DNA of 64,000 nt from Nitrospira sp. MA-1 (lineage in GTDB: Bacteria; Nitrospirota; Nitrospiria; Nitrospirales; UBA8639). The notes below the pieces were generated by a model. The model was not told the origin of the DNA and did not search any database. It saw only the letters and a list, made by a program, of their open reading frames with translations. The DNA lies in contig JAQJDB010000004.1 in NCBI GenBank assembly GCA_032139905.1, positions 124,001-188,000 on the forward strand, read 5' to 3'. Below, one piece after another: positions 63,918 to 64,000 of this stretch (its first letter is position 1; every line of letters starts with the position of its first letter). The position numbers and the translations under genes were made by a program.

Positions 63918-64000
63918 CTATGGGTTCGCACGAGGCTCGAGTTTAATTCCCTTTTTCACTCGAAGGGCGATTGACAAAATCACACCTAGAAAGCGTAGTG
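63918..64000 (-). CDS. Possible C-terminus of an upstream gene, running off the edge
   Basis: The minus-strand frame is open from the right edge to a TAG at 63918-63920 and ends VKKGIKLEPRANP after a hydrophobic stretch (LRFLGVILSIAL). It lies 9 nt before the start of the 393-aa gene, whose ribosome binding site overlaps this stop, as in a compact operon. Only 27 codons are visible, so identity cannot be given. Confidence 0.35.
   Translation of the reverse strand, partial: LRFLGVILSIALRVKKGIKLEPRANP

Noticed and set aside
1-64000. CRISPR arrays, tRNA and rRNA genes
   Set aside because: No regularly spaced repeats, no tRNA T-arm with a plausible cloverleaf, and no rRNA sequence were recognised by eye.

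Overview
The window reads like a mid-GC Gram-negative bacterial chromosome. Lipoprotein signals, outer-membrane efflux channels, periplasmic proteins and a Tat-exported oxidase all point to a double membrane. The gene mix (PrmA, an Slp lipoprotein, a PPOX-class flavin protein, a cupredoxin, small conserved proteins with strong ribosome binding sites, a giant cyclic glucan synthase, several metal-efflux operons) resembles Nitrospira and relatives (Nitrospirota). That assignment is inference by resemblance; there is no rRNA gene or other marker in the window to prove it.

Region 1 (1-18.2 kb) looks like ordinary chromosome. It holds the end of a minus-strand membrane protein, prmA, a BaiN/HI0933-type flavoprotein, an exported TPR protein, mug, an exported S1C protease with a PDZ domain, a STAS anti-anti-sigma protein, the ABC-F ATPase uup, a Sel1-repeat protein, two small basic proteins, an Slp lipoprotein, a PPOX protein, a cupredoxin and a 1178-residue SWIM-SNF2 helicase. 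Spacing is loose and most genes look singly transcribed.

Region 2 (18.2-22.0 kb) is a graveyard. It contains a broken two-TM potassium-channel-like gene, an eroded IS30 transposase, an intact exported metallophosphoesterase, and an IS3-type relic in which OrfA can still be read through stops and a frameshift.

Region 3 (22-62 kb) is a metal-resistance island. In order: a YHS/HMBD-equipped Cu+ P-type ATPase (minus); a 2876-residue cyclic beta-1,2-glucan synthase (plus); a 21-cysteine four-helix-bundle copper-storage-like protein (minus); a minus operon of a small exported protein, a truncated TolC, a TPR lipoprotein, the multicopper oxidase CopA and the outer-membrane protein CopB; a plus operon of a His-rich exported protein and czcCBA; the vestigial 3' end of a cusA; an MFS/BT1-like transporter; a Phd-type antitoxin with a broken PIN toxin; a 1399-residue secreted FG-GAP protein; a dead RAYT-type transposase; and a minus operon of a small exported protein and cusCBA. 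Motifs in the two RND pumps indicate different metals: DFG...D...E in CzcA (divalent Zn/Co/Cd type), and the Met triad with the IGxMVDA motif in CusA (Cu+/Ag+). Together these genes would export cytosolic Cu+ (ATPase), buffer it (Csp-like protein), oxidise and bind it in the periplasm (CopA/CopB), and drive periplasmic metal out of the cell (CusCBA, CzcCBA). No metal-responsive regulator is encoded in the window.

A ~235-bp repeat with imperfect terminal inverted repeats occurs twice (49.05-49.29 kb and 62.11-62.34 kb). The first copy sits exactly where the PIN toxin gene is cut off and carries a terminator-like hairpin.

Region 4 (62.7-64 kb) is noticeably AT-richer. It holds a 393-residue unknown protein with a HEPN-like RxxxxH motif, apparently following another gene that runs off the window edge. 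No rRNA, tRNA or CRISPR array was seen.
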